A stretch of DNA of 64,000 nt from Phenylobacterium sp. J426 (lineage in GTDB: Bacteria > Pseudomonadota > Alphaproteobacteria > Caulobacterales > Caulobacteraceae). Location: contig NZ_JAJOMY010000001.1 of the NCBI RefSeq assembly GCF_024699945.1, positions 1,364,001 to 1,428,000 on the forward strand. Reading direction: 5' to 3'. Position numbers and translations under genes: made by a program. The notes beneath the pieces were generated by a model. The model ran no database searches. It saw only the letters and a list, made by a program, of their open reading frames with translations, and was not told where the DNA came from. Positions 1 through 7,691 of the stretch are shown piece by piece (positions within the stretch are counted from its first letter, which is position 1; every line of letters starts with the position of its first letter).

Positions 1-1194
1 TCCCAGGCGGGCGACGAGATAGCCGCCGAGCCCCACGCCGATCACGGTCATGACCACGCCGAACACCTTCCGCGCCTCGGCGATCTCGGTCTTCGAGAAC
101 CCGAGGTCTGCGTAGAACGGGTTCATGATGTTGAGCACGAAGTCCGAGAGCCGGTAGACGCAGATCAGCGCCAGGATCAGCCCCGCGACGCCCCGATACC
201 GGCGCAGGAATTCCACCAGGGGCTCGCCGAGGGCGGCGAACAGATAGACGCCCGGCCGGGTGCGCACGCCCGGGATCGGGCAGATGGCCAGGACGATCAC
301 CGCCAGCCCCGCCGCCACCGAGGCGAGCTGGACGTACACGCCCTGCGGCTTCATCTCCCAGGCGTTGCGGATCATGTCCGCCGCGTCCTTCGCGCCCTGG
401 GCGCTGAACAGGGCCGCCAGCATCGAGGCGTCGGCCGCCAGCCCCGAGCCCAGCAGCAGCGCGCCCAGCACGAAGATCGCCAGCCGCGCCAGCCATTCGG
501 GCGCCTCGAGCAGGGGCCGTTTGGGCACGCCCTCGGCATGGATCGAGCGGATCGTGTGGGCCTTCTCCCGCGGCGCCCCCAGGACGCCCGCCACCCCGGC
601 CAGCATCAGCGCGGCCATGACGGCGTAGGAGAAGTTCCAGTTGTAGGCTTCGGCGAGCAGCAGCGGGATCGCGCCCGACACCACCATGGCGACCCGGTAG
701 CCCCACTGGTAGGCGGCGGCCATGGCGCCCTGCTTCTCGGTCTCGGCCGCCTCGATGCGCCAGGCGTCGATGACGATGTCCTGGGACGCCGAGACGAAGG
801 CGACGAAGGCGGCGAAGGCGGCCATCAGGCCCAGGTTCCTGGCGGGATCGACGCCGGAGATGAGCCACAGGCCGGCCATCACCAGCACCTGCAGCACCAG
901 CATCCAGCTGCGCCGATGGCCGAGGATCCGCGTCAGGCCGGGCACGGTCGTGCGGTCGATCAGGGGCGCCCAGAGGAACTTCAGCGAATAGGACAGGGTG
1001 GCGAGCGCGAAGATCGAGATGACCTTCAGCGACAGGCCGGAGTCCCGCAGCCAGAGCGACAGCGTGTCAAAGATCAGCAGGTTCGGCAGGCCCGAGGCGA
1101 AGCCCAGGGCCAGCATCACCACGGCGCGGCGTTCGAAGAACACGGCAAGCGCCTGCCTCGCGCCTCGCTTGGGTTCCGCGGCTTCGGCGGTCAT
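1..1194 (-). CDS. AmpG-like MFS transporter (muropeptide permease family), 3' end outside window
   Basis: The reverse strand is open from an ATG at 1194 to the window edge (398 codons, no stop), so the C-terminus is missing. The translation begins with a short basic stretch (TAEAAEPKRGARQAL), followed by many hydrophobic helices. It contains GFASGLPNLLIFDTLS and FLWAPLIDR, both typical of the AmpG/PAT branch of the major facilitator superfamily, and SASQDIVIDAWRIE, the family's conserved acidic loop. Family members import anhydro-muropeptides from the periplasm for cell-wall recycling; substrate is inferred from family. It follows the kinase gene on the same strand by 61 bp, so cotranscription is possible. 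Confidence 0.85.
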   Translation of the reverse strand, partial: MTAEAAEPKRGARQALAVFFERRAVVMLALGFASGLPNLLIFDTLSLWLRDSGLSLKVISIFALATLSYSLKFLWAPLIDRTTVPGLTRILGHRRSWMLVLQVLVMAGLWLISGVDPARNLGLMAAFAAFVAFVSASQDIVIDAWRIEAAETEKQGAMAAAYQWGYRVAMVVSGAIPLLLAEAYNWNFSYAVMAALMLAGVAGVLGAPREKAHTIRSIHAEGVPKRPLLEAPEWLARLAIFVLGALLLGSGLAADASMLAALFSAQGAKDAADMIRNAWEMKPQGVYVQLASVAAGLAVIVLAICPIPGVRTRPGVYLFAALGEPLVEFLRRYRGVAGLILALICVYRLSDFVLNIMNPFYADLGFSKTEIAEARKVFGVVMTVIGVGLGGYLVARLG

Positions 1195-1255
1195 GAATTC
1201 TCCGGCGTTCGGTGCCCCCGGCGCCCCGCGGGGGCGCCCACCAGGGCGCCCGCCG

Positions 1256-2824
1256 TCAGCCGACCTTGGCGCGCGCCGCCGGGTTCGTCCAGCGGGCCTC
1301 ATGGCCGCAGCCCGGTCCGGTCCAGCGGAGGAGGATCGCGCGCAGTGCGTCCGGCGACAGCGGCTTGACGAGGAAGTCGTCCATCCCCGCGGCCAGGCAG
1401 GCGCGGCGATCGTCGTCGAAGGCGTTGGCCGTCAGGGCGACGATGGGCGCGGCGACGCCGTCGGCCCGCATGCGCCGCGCGGTCTCCTCGCCCGAAAGCC
1501 CGGGCATGCGCATGTCCATCAGCACCAGGTCGAACACCTGCGCGCGGGCGGCGGCCAGCGCCTCCTCGCCGCCGACGGCGTGCTCCACGGTGCAGCCCTC
1601 GCGGGTCAGCAGGGCGCGGGCGAGCAACGCGTTGATGGGGTTGTCCTCCACCAGCAGCACGCGGGCGCCTGGCGCGGCCGCGGCGGCGATCCGGTCGTCG
1701 TCCCGGGCGTCTTCGGGCGCGCTTGCGGCGCCGGCGGCGACCAGAACGCGCTCGGACAGGGAGGCTCGCCGCAACGGCTTGATCAGATAGCCCGCGAAGC
1801 CGGCCTTGCGCAGCTCGGGGATGCGGTCGCGTTCGTCGGGCGCGAGAAGGACGATGGCCGTTCGGCCCTCGGGCGGCGTGAGCTGGCCGTCCCCGACGAG
1901 GGCGGCGTCGATCAGCATGACGTCCTCGTGGCCCGCCTTCTCGAGCACGTCGTCCACGTCGGGCCCGGAGACCGCATGGCCGCCGCTGGCGCGCACCTGC
2001 CGGCGGGCGGCTTCGCGCACGATGGCGTTGCCCGAGACGATGACGACGGTGCGGCCCTTGAGGGGCGGCGCCGGCTTCTCGGCCGCCGCCGCGGCGAACG
2101 CCGCCTCGAACCAGAAGCAGGCGCCCCCGCCGCCGATCGCGCCGCGCGCGCTCTCCACGCCCACCTCGCCGCCCATGGCCCGGGCGAGACGCCGGGCGAT
2201 GGCGAGGCCGAGGCCGGCGCCGCCGAGATCGGCATGGCTGGCTTCCGCCTGGGCGAAGGCCTCGAAGATGCGGTCGCGGGCCGAGGCCGAGACGCCGGGG
2301 CCGGTGTCCTCGACGGTGAACCTCAGCCGGCCCGGCTCGGGCGCGGTGACCGCCAGCAGCACGCCGCCGGTTTCGGTGAACTTCACGGCGTTGCCGGCGA
2401 AGTTCAGCAGGATCTGGCGCAGCCGCCCTTCGTCGGCCCGCACGCAGCCGACGCCGGCCGGCGCCGCCCAGCCGATCTCCAGGCCCTTTTCCCGAGCCCG
2501 TGGCGACAGCAGCTCGCACACGCTGCGCAGCAGGCTCTCGACGTCCATCGTCTCGGGATGCAGCTCGACGCGTCCGGCGCCCAGCTTGGCGAAGTCGAGC
2601 ACATCGTTGACGAGGGTCAGCAGGTGCTGGCCGCTCTCGCGGAGCGCCGCCACATAAGCCTGCTGTTCGGCGGTCAGCTTCGTGCCTTCCAGCAGGCGCG
2701 CCATGCCCAGCACGCCGTTCAGGGGCGTGCGGAACTCGTGGCTCAGCGACGCGAGCTGCTCGGCGCTGATCTGGGCGCGGCTGGGCCGGCGCTCGGAAAG
2801 GGGTCTCAAGGGTCTGCGCATCAC
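1256..2824 (-). CDS. Soluble hybrid histidine kinase with two receiver domains
   Basis: A 522-residue protein without membrane segments or a recognisable sensor domain. The order is HisKA with the H-box SHEFRTPLNG near residue 29, a HATPase_c domain with the N box (NFAGNAVKF), G1 (DTGPG) and G2 (GGAGLGLAI), then two receiver-like domains. The last receiver is complete: VEDNP acidic pair, LVLMDMRMPG phospho-acceptor and FLVKPL lysine. The middle one keeps an LID aspartate and a YLIKPL lysine but starts VVIVSGNAI, so it lacks the acidic pair needed to bind magnesium and is probably degenerate. GTG (2824) and ATG (2821) starts are adjacent. Phosphorelay signalling is certain; the stimulus and partner are unknown. 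Confidence 0.9.
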   Translation of the reverse strand: MMRRPLRPLSERRPSRAQISAEQLASLSHEFRTPLNGVLGMARLLEGTKLTAEQQAYVAALRESGQHLLTLVNDVLDFAKLGAGRVELHPETMDVESLLRSVCELLSPRAREKGLEIGWAAPAGVGCVRADEGRLRQILLNFAGNAVKFTETGGVLLAVTAPEPGRLRFTVEDTGPGVSASARDRIFEAFAQAEASHADLGGAGLGLAIARRLARAMGGEVGVESARGAIGGGGACFWFEAAFAAAAAEKPAPPLKGRTVVIVSGNAIVREAARRQVRASGGHAVSGPDVDDVLEKAGHEDVMLIDAALVGDGQLTPPEGRTAIVLLAPDERDRIPELRKAGFAGYLIKPLRRASLSERVLVAAGAASAPEDARDDDRIAAAAAPGARVLLVEDNPINALLARALLTREGCTVEHAVGGEEALAAARAQVFDLVLMDMRMPGLSGEETARRMRADGVAAPIVALTANAFDDDRRACLAAGMDDFLVKPLSPDALRAILLRWTGPGCGHEARWTNPAARAKVG

Positions 2825-2944
2825 AGGCAGCCTAGTCCCGGAGCGCTTAACGGTCGGTCAAACCGCCACACGTCGACGCGATCTGCGCCAACGCCTCGCG
2901 CTAAAGTAGACGGAACGCCAAAGCCGTCGTTTACTGTGGGGGTC

Positions 2945-3709
2945 ATGTCGATGCGGAACGACACTGCCAACCATCCGGCCGAGCTGCTCACCCAGCGCGA
3001 GCGCGAATGCCTGCGGCTGGTCGACCAGCATTTGAGTTCCAAGCAGATCGCCCGCGAACTCGGCATGTCCAAGACGTCGGTGGACACCTACTGCGACCGC
3101 GCCCGGCGCAAGCTCGGCGTGCCCGACCGCTATGAGGCCGCCCGCCTCGTCCGGCAGCTCGACGTTAACCCTGTCCTGACCGGATCAGGACAGGACGCGA
3201 TCAGGACAGACAATCCCGAGGCGCCCTGGCTGGATACCCCTGCAACCAACGGGGGACCCCATGGGCGACTGGCAGAACTTCGACAATCGCGCGGTGATCG
3301 GACGGGCGCTCCGCCTGCGTCGGGAGATCGACGACTTCGAGGCGCGCTGGCCGGCTCTGGTGAACCGGGAGGAAGCGCTTCCGGGCTTTTCCTGGACCCA
3401 GCTGGAGCGGCAACTCGTCGACCTGTCGGCGACGCCCGCCCAGGCGGACATGGCCCGGCACCTGGTTTCCGCGACGCGGAAGCTGGCGCCGTTCAAGCCG
3501 CCGGAAATGGTGCTGCGGGAAATCCTCTGTCTGACCTGGGTTCTCCTGGACGAGAACTTCCGGCCGGACACCGACCAGGACTTGGCGTCAATGAGCTAGG
3601 CCCTGTCGCGCGGCTGGGCGCCATCGTCGGCGTGGCCATCCTGACGGCCCTCGCGTTCGGCGGGGTGCTCGCCGGGCTCCACGCCCTGCAAGGCCTGGCC
3701 GCCTCTTAA
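2945..3709 (+). CDS. LuxR-type HTH regulator with C-terminal membrane helix
   Basis: The N-terminal 75 residues form a GerE/LuxR helix-turn-helix (LTQRERECLRLVDQHLSSKQIARELGMSKT... region, with the SKQIARELG and TYCDRARRKLGV recognition elements). The C-terminus carries NELGPVARLGAIVG followed by a hydrophobic helix, an architecture I recall for a family of Caulobacterales/sphingomonad HTH proteins anchored to the membrane. The roughly 120 residues in between read like an off-frame translation, and a well-formed 112-codon ORF sits wholly inside this stretch in the +1-shifted frame. Either the linker truly overlaps another gene, or sequence errors disturb this locus. Role is probably transcription control from the membrane; targets are unknown. 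Confidence 0.6.
   Translation: MSMRNDTANHPAELLTQRERECLRLVDQHLSSKQIARELGMSKTSVDTYCDRARRKLGVPDRYEAARLVRQLDVNPVLTGSGQDAIRTDNPEAPWLDTPATNGGPHGRLAELRQSRGDRTGAPPASGDRRLRGALAGSGEPGGSASGLFLDPAGAATRRPVGDARPGGHGPAPGFRDAEAGAVQAAGNGAAGNPLSDLGSPGRELPAGHRPGLGVNELGPVARLGAIVGVAILTALAFGGVLAGLHALQGLAAS
3170..3209. promoter_or_regulatory. Inverted repeat CCTGTCCTGA/TCAGGACAGG plus a third half-site
   Basis: A perfect 10-bp inverted repeat (3170-3179 and 3185-3194, 5-bp spacer) is followed by a third direct copy of TCAGGACAG at 3201-3209. It lies inside the linker of the HTH gene and 50-90 bp upstream of the ATG at 3261. It could be an operator for the nested gene or an RNA hairpin; no function is shown by the sequence. 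Confidence 0.4.
3261..3599 (+). CDS. Small helical protein, nested inside the HTH gene
   Basis: This 112-codon ORF has an ATG preceded by GGGGGACC, a good ribosome binding site, and codons with strongly GC-rich third positions, so the coding signal lies in this frame rather than in the surrounding HTH frame. The product is soluble and mostly helical (RLRREIDDFEARWPAL, TQLERQLVDLSATPAQ), without a domain I recognise. It ends with TAG at 3597-3599, just where the conserved NELGP motif of the HTH protein's tail begins in the other frame. It could be an independent gene, or a domain of the HTH protein displaced by two indels. Confidence 0.6.
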   Translation: MGDWQNFDNRAVIGRALRLRREIDDFEARWPALVNREEALPGFSWTQLERQLVDLSATPAQADMARHLVSATRKLAPFKPPEMVLREILCLTWVLLDENFRPDTDQDLASMS

Positions 3710-3789
3710 CCCAACGCCTGAACGGCGCCGAAACCCTGTTTTGTGAAACCTTAGGCGCGCCACGGATCGTGGCGCGATGGAGAGAGCTC

Positions 3790-4152
3790 ATGCTCAAGCA
3801 ACGTCGTATGGCCGCCGAGCAGATCGCCGGCGCTCTGTTCGAAGCCGAAGCCGCGATCGACGCCGCCCTGGCCAAGACCGCTCATCTCACCGGCGTGATG
3901 CCCAGCCTGCGCACCATGGCCGGCGCCTCGGCCCTCATCGGCCAGGACGCCGTCGAACGCGCCAGCCAGGCGATCATGGCCCTCGCCGAGGCGCGCCGCG
4001 CCATCGTCGAGACCCACAAGGAACTCAGCGTCGCCCAGAGCCAGGTCGGACTGGGGGCGGTCATGGTCGGCGAACCGGGCGAGAAACCCGCCCCTGTCGT
4101 CGGCTACGAGCGGACCGGCGGTCGCCGCCTGCGCACCGTCGCCGCCGCCTAA
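3790..4152 (+). CDS. Small conserved-looking protein of unknown function
   Basis: A 120-residue product starting at an ATG with GGAGAG 5-12 bases upstream; an earlier in-frame ATG at 3769 has no such site. It is an alanine-rich helical protein (AAEQIAGALFEAEAAIDAALAKTAHLTG) with repeated short hydrophobic and charged heptads, and a basic tail (RRLRTVAAA). It has no signal peptide or membrane span. I recall similar uncharacterised 110-130-residue proteins in Caulobacter but can assign no function. Confidence 0.7.
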   Translation: MLKQRRMAAEQIAGALFEAEAAIDAALAKTAHLTGVMPSLRTMAGASALIGQDAVERASQAIMALAEARRAIVETHKELSVAQSQVGLGAVMVGEPGEKPAPVVGYERTGGRRLRTVAAA

Positions 4153-4183
4153 CGCGTTTCCCTTCTTCCGGACTATTGGCATT

Positions 4184-4663
4184 GTGGGCCCCTGGCGTCG
4201 CGCCGAGGGCCCACTCTTGTCGTTTCAGCTCCCGCCTTTCGTCTGGCCAAGCACGGTAATGGCCGTCTGCGCCGTCGCCGCTCTGCGGGGGCGCAACGAG
4301 GAGCGACTTGCCGCCGGCGGGCTTCTCGCAGGCTGGGCGTTGACGATGGTCGCCTATCGCTATCAAGGCCACCAGGTCGAATGGGGCATCCTCCTGATCG
4401 ACGTCGCCTTGCTGGCGCTCCTGGCCTGGATCGCGCTTCGGAGTGAGCGGTACTGGCCAATCTTCGCCGCGGGGTTTCACCTCCTGGCGGTCGTCACGCA
4501 CCTCGCCCGCAGCGCCGATCCCAGCGTGACCGGCTGGGCCTACATCACCGCCGAGATCATCTGGGGTTACCTGCTGGCGTTCGCGATCGGCTACGGCGCC
4601 TGGACCGCGCCACGCTACGCCCAGGCCGGCGATCCGGCCCCCGCCGGCGCGACCCGGCGGTAG
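4184..4663 (+). CDS. Small multi-spanning membrane protein, unknown function
   Basis: About 150-159 residues with four or five hydrophobic helices (WPSTVMAVCAVAAL, LLIDVALLALLAWIAL, YWPIFAAGFHLLAVV, AEIIWGYLLAFAIGYGAW). Two starts are possible: GTG at 4184, or TTG at 4217 giving a product that begins SFQLPPFVW, which fits the hydrophobic pattern better. The 3' end overlaps the convergent yifB 3' fragment by 49 bp. No catalytic motif is visible, and the function is unknown. Confidence 0.65.
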   Translation: MGPWRRAEGPLLSFQLPPFVWPSTVMAVCAVAALRGRNEERLAAGGLLAGWALTMVAYRYQGHQVEWGILLIDVALLALLAWIALRSERYWPIFAAGFHLLAVVTHLARSADPSVTGWAYITAEIIWGYLLAFAIGYGAWTAPRYAQAGDPAPAGATRR

Positions 4664-5220
4664 ATCAGCGCCTCGGCGACGTGGACGCGGCGCACCGCGT
4701 CCGACCCTTCCAGGTCGGCGATGGTGCGGGCCAGCCTGAGCGTCCGGGTCCAGCCGCGGGCCGAAAGGCCGCCGGCCTCCGCGGCCCGGGCCAGGAGGGC
4801 CGACGCGGACTCGTCGAGCGCCGCGGCGGCCTGCAGCGCGTCGCCCTCCGCGCGAGAATTCAGCCCGCCGCGCTCGCCCTGCAGGCCGCGGGCCCGGGCC
4901 ACGCGGGCGGCCGCCTCGGCCGTGCCTTCGGAGGGCGGCGGCAGGGCGAGGTCGGCGGCGGTCACCGGCGGGACCTCCACCTGCAGGTCGATGCGGTCCA
5001 TCAGCGGGCCCGAGATCCGGCCCTGGTAGTCGGTCTGGCAGCGCGGCGCCCGTCCGCAGGCGCCCCGGCCGGGGCCGCCGGCCCCGCAGCGGCAGGGGTT
5101 CATCGCCGCCACCAGCTGGAACCGCGCCGGATAGCGCACATGGGCGTTGGCCCGGGCCACCACCATCTCGCCCGTCTCCAGCGGCTGGCGCAGGCTGTCC
5201 AGCGCCTGGGCGCCGAACTC
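4615..5220 (-). pseudogene. yifB: yifB/comM 3' fragment, separated from its 5' half by a transposon
   Basis: This is the C-terminal 201 codons of a YifB/ComM Mg-chelatase-like AAA+ ATPase. The piece reads QALDSLRQPLETGEMVVARA, then FQLVAAMNPCRCG, the cysteine motif of the family, PLMDRIDLQVEVP, and the C-terminal SARGWTRTLRLARTIADLEG domain. The 5' half lies at 9109-10025. Joining the halves through the shared 8-bp duplication restores one frame of about 504 codons, the usual length. ComM acts as a branch-migration helicase in natural transformation in other bacteria. As assembled, this half has no start signal of its own. Confidence 0.93.
5213..5220. repeat. Left target-site duplication CCGAACTC
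   Basis: The 8-bp sequence CCGAACTC abuts the left inverted repeat and recurs directly after the right one at 9109-9116. Eight-base duplications are characteristic of the IS1595 family. It falls inside yifB codons (reverse strand GAG TTC GG). Confidence 0.95.
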
Positions 5221-5246
5221 CGGTATTATGTAGCAAACGCACCAAG
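5221..5246 (+). repeat. Left terminal inverted repeat of the transposon
   Basis: Starts CGGTATTATGTAGCAAAC and continues GCACCAAG; it matches the reverse complement of 9083-9108 at 25 of 26 positions. Transposase binding site by analogy with the family. Confidence 0.95.
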
Positions 5247-5324
5247 GAAGGTGCGACCGCCGCCAGATGGAGCGGCGAGTATCATCGAAACCGATGCAGC
5301 TTCACCATGCGCCGGAGTCCGGCC

Positions 5325-6185
5325 ATGATGCGCCCATGGGTGGGGGGCTATCTGGACTTGTGGCTTCGGCGTGCGTCAGACGACGCCGTCGCGTCCTTCT
5401 CCAAGGATTGGTGGCAGACGATCCCCGTCTTCGGGATCGGCTCCCTTCTTCAATTTTCCCTCTCCGGCAGCGCCGCTGTGAAGGAGGAGGCTTCAAGCTT
5501 CCTCCTCTACGGCGTGGCCGCCGTGATGGTCTGGGGCACGCTGAAGGTGGCGTTCTTCGCAATCACGGCGCCCTATCGGCTCTGGAAGGATGAGCGCCGA
5601 CAGGTCCGGCATCTGACGCGGGAGCTTAGCCTCGCCACAGCCACCACCCACTCCAGGCTGCGCGTGGAACCCTCACCGCGAGTGAACTACGCTTGGTCAG
5701 AGAAGCAAGTCGAAGGCCGAAAAGGTCTCCTCAGTCCGATCAGGATCGGCTTTGAGGTGACGGTGAAGAACCTCAGCGACGAGCCGCTGTTGGACTGTCA
5801 GGTTTGGACGCGCAGCGCGCCAGCGGGCGAGGTCGCGAACTTCTTGACCCAAATGCCGTGGGTGCCAGCTAGCGGCGTCTTCGCCCTCCGTCCGCGGGAG
5901 GAGCTTAGCCACCCCCTGTATTGGACCGATCTAGAGACGGACGATCCGCGCCTGTCGTTCGTCTCCTACTACGAGCGCGACGGCCGGTGGCTGAGGGCTG
6001 AACATGCGCCGCACGTGATGCCGAACCATATCGTTGAGCTAGAGGTGCGCTCGATGAGCACGCCGCCGACCCGCCTGAAGTTCGTCGCCACGCGCGAAGG
6101 GCTCGATAGCAAGCTGGCTAGTCTTCAAGACGAAGAGTCGTCACTCCCATCGCGACAAGACACTGAACGAGGAACGCTCCCGTAA
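5325..6185 (+). CDS. Transposon passenger: membrane-anchored protein of unknown function
   Basis: About 286 residues. The start at 5325 has GGAG eight bases upstream; an in-frame ATG at 5307 is also possible. Two hydrophobic segments near the N-terminus (TIPVFGIGSLLQFSL and the FLLYGVAAVMVWGTL region, running into FFAITAPY) are followed by a charged helix and a long soluble domain. This domain has beta-rich phrases (RIGFEVTVKNLSDEPLLDC, FALRPREELSHPLYWTD) that resemble an immunoglobulin-like fold. I recognise no family. The codon usage is less GC-rich than that of the neighbouring chromosomal genes, which supports a foreign origin. It reads toward DUF6471 and overlaps that gene's 3' end (6118-6185) tail to tail. 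Confidence 0.7.
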   Translation: MMRPWVGGYLDLWLRRASDDAVASFSKDWWQTIPVFGIGSLLQFSLSGSAAVKEEASSFLLYGVAAVMVWGTLKVAFFAITAPYRLWKDERRQVRHLTRELSLATATTHSRLRVEPSPRVNYAWSEKQVEGRKGLLSPIRIGFEVTVKNLSDEPLLDCQVWTRSAPAGEVANFLTQMPWVPASGVFALRPREELSHPLYWTDLETDDPRLSFVSYYERDGRWLRAEHAPHVMPNHIVELEVRSMSTPPTRLKFVATREGLDSKLASLQDEESSLPSRQDTERGTLP

Positions 6186-6351
6186 AGCCGCCTCGGCTGA
6201 TCTTGTTGCGGAGGTTCGCCTCGGTTTCCTTGATACCGATGGCCGCAAGCTTCTCCACCAGACCGGCGTAGCTGATCTGGCGCTTCACCATCTCGCCGCG
6301 CAGCAGGCCCTTGGTGTGGGCGACCCAATCGCGTGTCGTCGCATCAGTCAT
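6118..6351 (-). CDS. DUF6471 protein, probable small HTH-like regulator
   Basis: The 77-residue product from the ATG at 6351 contains WVAHTKGLLRGEMVKRQISY, then LVEKLAAIGIKETEANLRNK and ISRGGFTGAFLVQCLVAMG. This is the core of DUF6471, a compact helical, HTH-like domain. It is transcribed away from the transposase gene with an 87-bp control region between them, the usual arrangement for a regulator that limits transposition; that role is inference. Upstream in-frame ATGs up to 6387 exist but would run into the shared promoter. Its 3' end overlaps the convergent passenger gene by 68 bp. Confidence 0.8.
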   Translation of the reverse strand: MTDATTRDWVAHTKGLLRGEMVKRQISYAGLVEKLAAIGIKETEANLRNKISRGGFTGAFLVQCLVAMGVTTLRLED

Positions 6352-6438
6352 GTTTATCATCATATCCGATGCGAAGGCCATTGACAACGATACATCGTGT
6401 CACTAGATCAGATGCAGACGCATCGGATTTGATGACAA
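6352..6438. promoter_or_regulatory. Divergent control region between DUF6471 and the transposase
   Basis: The 87 bp contain a perfect 10-bp inverted repeat ATCCGATGCG (6364-6373) / CGCATCGGAT (6419-6428) placed near each gene start. Between them lie a smaller palindrome ACGAT-AC-ATCGT (6387-6398) and a TTGACA box at 6381-6386, which is followed at 17 bp by TAGATC, a weak -10. The layout suggests operators that could cover both promoters. Confidence 0.5.
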
Positions 6439-7395
6439 ATGGCCCAGCACTTCCTCCTCTCCGCCGCCGCTCGCAGCCTCTCCCTGGCGAAGGTGATGCG
6501 CATGACGGAAGACCAGGCGTTCGACGCCTTCCGGTCGATCCGCTGGGCTGACACCCAAGGCGATGCGGTCTGCCCCAGGTGCGGCTGCTTCGAGTGCTAC
6601 ACCTACACCGCCCGCCGCATCTTCAAGTGCAAGGGCTGCGGCTCGCAGTTCAGCGTCACGAGCGGGACCATCTTCGCCAGCCGCAAGATGGATCTGCGGG
6701 ACATCCTGGCCGCGATCGCGATCTTCGTGAACGGCGCCAAGGGCCACAGCGCCCTCCAGCTCTCCCGCGATCTGGACTGCCAGTACAAGACGGCCTTCGT
6801 GCTCTCGCACAAGATCAGGGAGGCCCTGGCCGCGGAACAACGCGCCTCCAAGCTGGAAGGCACGGTGGAAGTCGATGGCGCCTACTTCGGCGGCTACGTG
6901 AAGCCCGCCAACCGCCGCGAGGACCGCGCCGACCGTCGCCGCAAGGTTCACCAGTCGGGCAAGCGTCAGGTGGTCGTGGTCGCCCGCGAGCGCGACGGCG
7001 AGACGCTGACGCACGTCGCCAAGACCGAAGCCGAAGGTGTTCCGTTCGTCCTCGGCAACGTCGAGCCGGGCGCCACCCTGCACGCGGATGAAGCCGGTCA
7101 CTGGGATCACCTGGAAGCCCGCTACCTGACGAAGCGGATCAACCACAGCGAGGCCTACAGCACCCCGGAAGCCTGCACGAACATGGCTGAGAGCTTCTTC
7201 TCGCGCCTGCGTCGCGCCGAGGTCGGTACGCACCACCACATCGCCGGCCGCTACCTGGGCGCCTACGCCTCGGAAATGGCGTGGCGCGAGGACAACCGCC
7301 GGATCAGCAACGGCGAGCAGTTCCTGCTGGCCACCAGCTCAGCGCTGGCCCACCCGGTCAGCCGCCAGTGGAAGGGCTACTGGCAGCGGGGGTGA
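6439..7395 (+). CDS. IS1595-family (ISXO2-like) transposase
   Basis: A 318-residue transposase. An N-terminal zinc ribbon (CPRCGCFECYTY ... FKCKGC, residues about 41-65) is followed by a helical region and the ISXO2-like DDE domain: VEVDGAYFGG supplies the first acid, LHADEAGHWDHL the second, and NMAESFFSRLRR the Asn/Glu element that replaces the third acid in this family. The C-terminus YASEMAWREDNRR is also typical (Y.sE..wR.N.R). Length matches the family (about 300-330). No stop or frameshift interrupts it, so it is probably functional. It should recognise the 26-bp ends and make the observed 8-bp duplication. Confidence 0.95.
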   Translation: MAQHFLLSAAARSLSLAKVMRMTEDQAFDAFRSIRWADTQGDAVCPRCGCFECYTYTARRIFKCKGCGSQFSVTSGTIFASRKMDLRDILAAIAIFVNGAKGHSALQLSRDLDCQYKTAFVLSHKIREALAAEQRASKLEGTVEVDGAYFGGYVKPANRREDRADRRRKVHQSGKRQVVVVARERDGETLTHVAKTEAEGVPFVLGNVEPGATLHADEAGHWDHLEARYLTKRINHSEAYSTPEACTNMAESFFSRLRRAEVGTHHHIAGRYLGAYASEMAWREDNRRISNGEQFLLATSSALAHPVSRQWKGYWQRG

Positions 7396-7406
7396 GTCAC
7401 TGTGTC

Positions 7407-7426
7407 ACGGCGCCTTTTGGCGCCGT
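7407..7426 (+). terminator. Hairpin after the transposase gene
   Basis: An 8-bp perfect stem ACGGCGCC/GGCGCCGT with a TTTT loop lies 12 bp after the transposase stop. There is no T run afterwards, so it may act as an RNA-stabilising or processing hairpin rather than a terminator. A second stem GGAACCGG/CCGGTTCC follows just before the next gene. Confidence 0.4.
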
Positions 7427-7481
7427 TCCTGCTTGACCATGGCGGAACCGGACGCGCCCCCGGTTCCTTAGAGGAACCGCC

Positions 7482-7691
7482 ATGGTCCCGCACCTACGAC
7501 TCGTCAGTACTACGACCCCGCCCGAGCACCGCGAGCCCGACAACCTCACGGCATTTCTTGCCGCTCTTACCGAGGTGTCTGAGCGCTACGGCATTGCTAT
7601 CTCGGACGGGGCCGAATTGTACGAGATGGAGCCGGACGACCGGCTATTCGCCTACCACTCGGACGCCGACAGCCGACTTAGCCGGTCCTAG
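7482..7691 (+). CDS. Transposon passenger: 69-residue acidic protein, unknown function
   Basis: The ATG at 7482 follows GAGGAA by six bases, a strong ribosome binding site. The product has a proline-rich N-terminus and a compact central helix (NLTAFLAALTEVSERYGIAI), then an acidic tail (YEMEPDDRLFAYHSD). I recall similar short phage and plasmid proteins with an LTAFLAALTEVSxRYG segment but no assigned function. It overlaps the 3' end of the next, convergent gene by 48 bp. Confidence 0.6.
   Translation: MVPHLRLVSTTTPPEHREPDNLTAFLAALTEVSERYGIAISDGAELYEMEPDDRLFAYHSDADSRLSRS

Noticed and set aside
4061-5245. A 394-codon minus-strand frame crossing the left transposon end
   Set aside because: It is a shifted-frame reading of the yifB 3' half plus antisense to the small genes; the true yifB frame is the one with CRCG and PLMDRIDLQ motifs.
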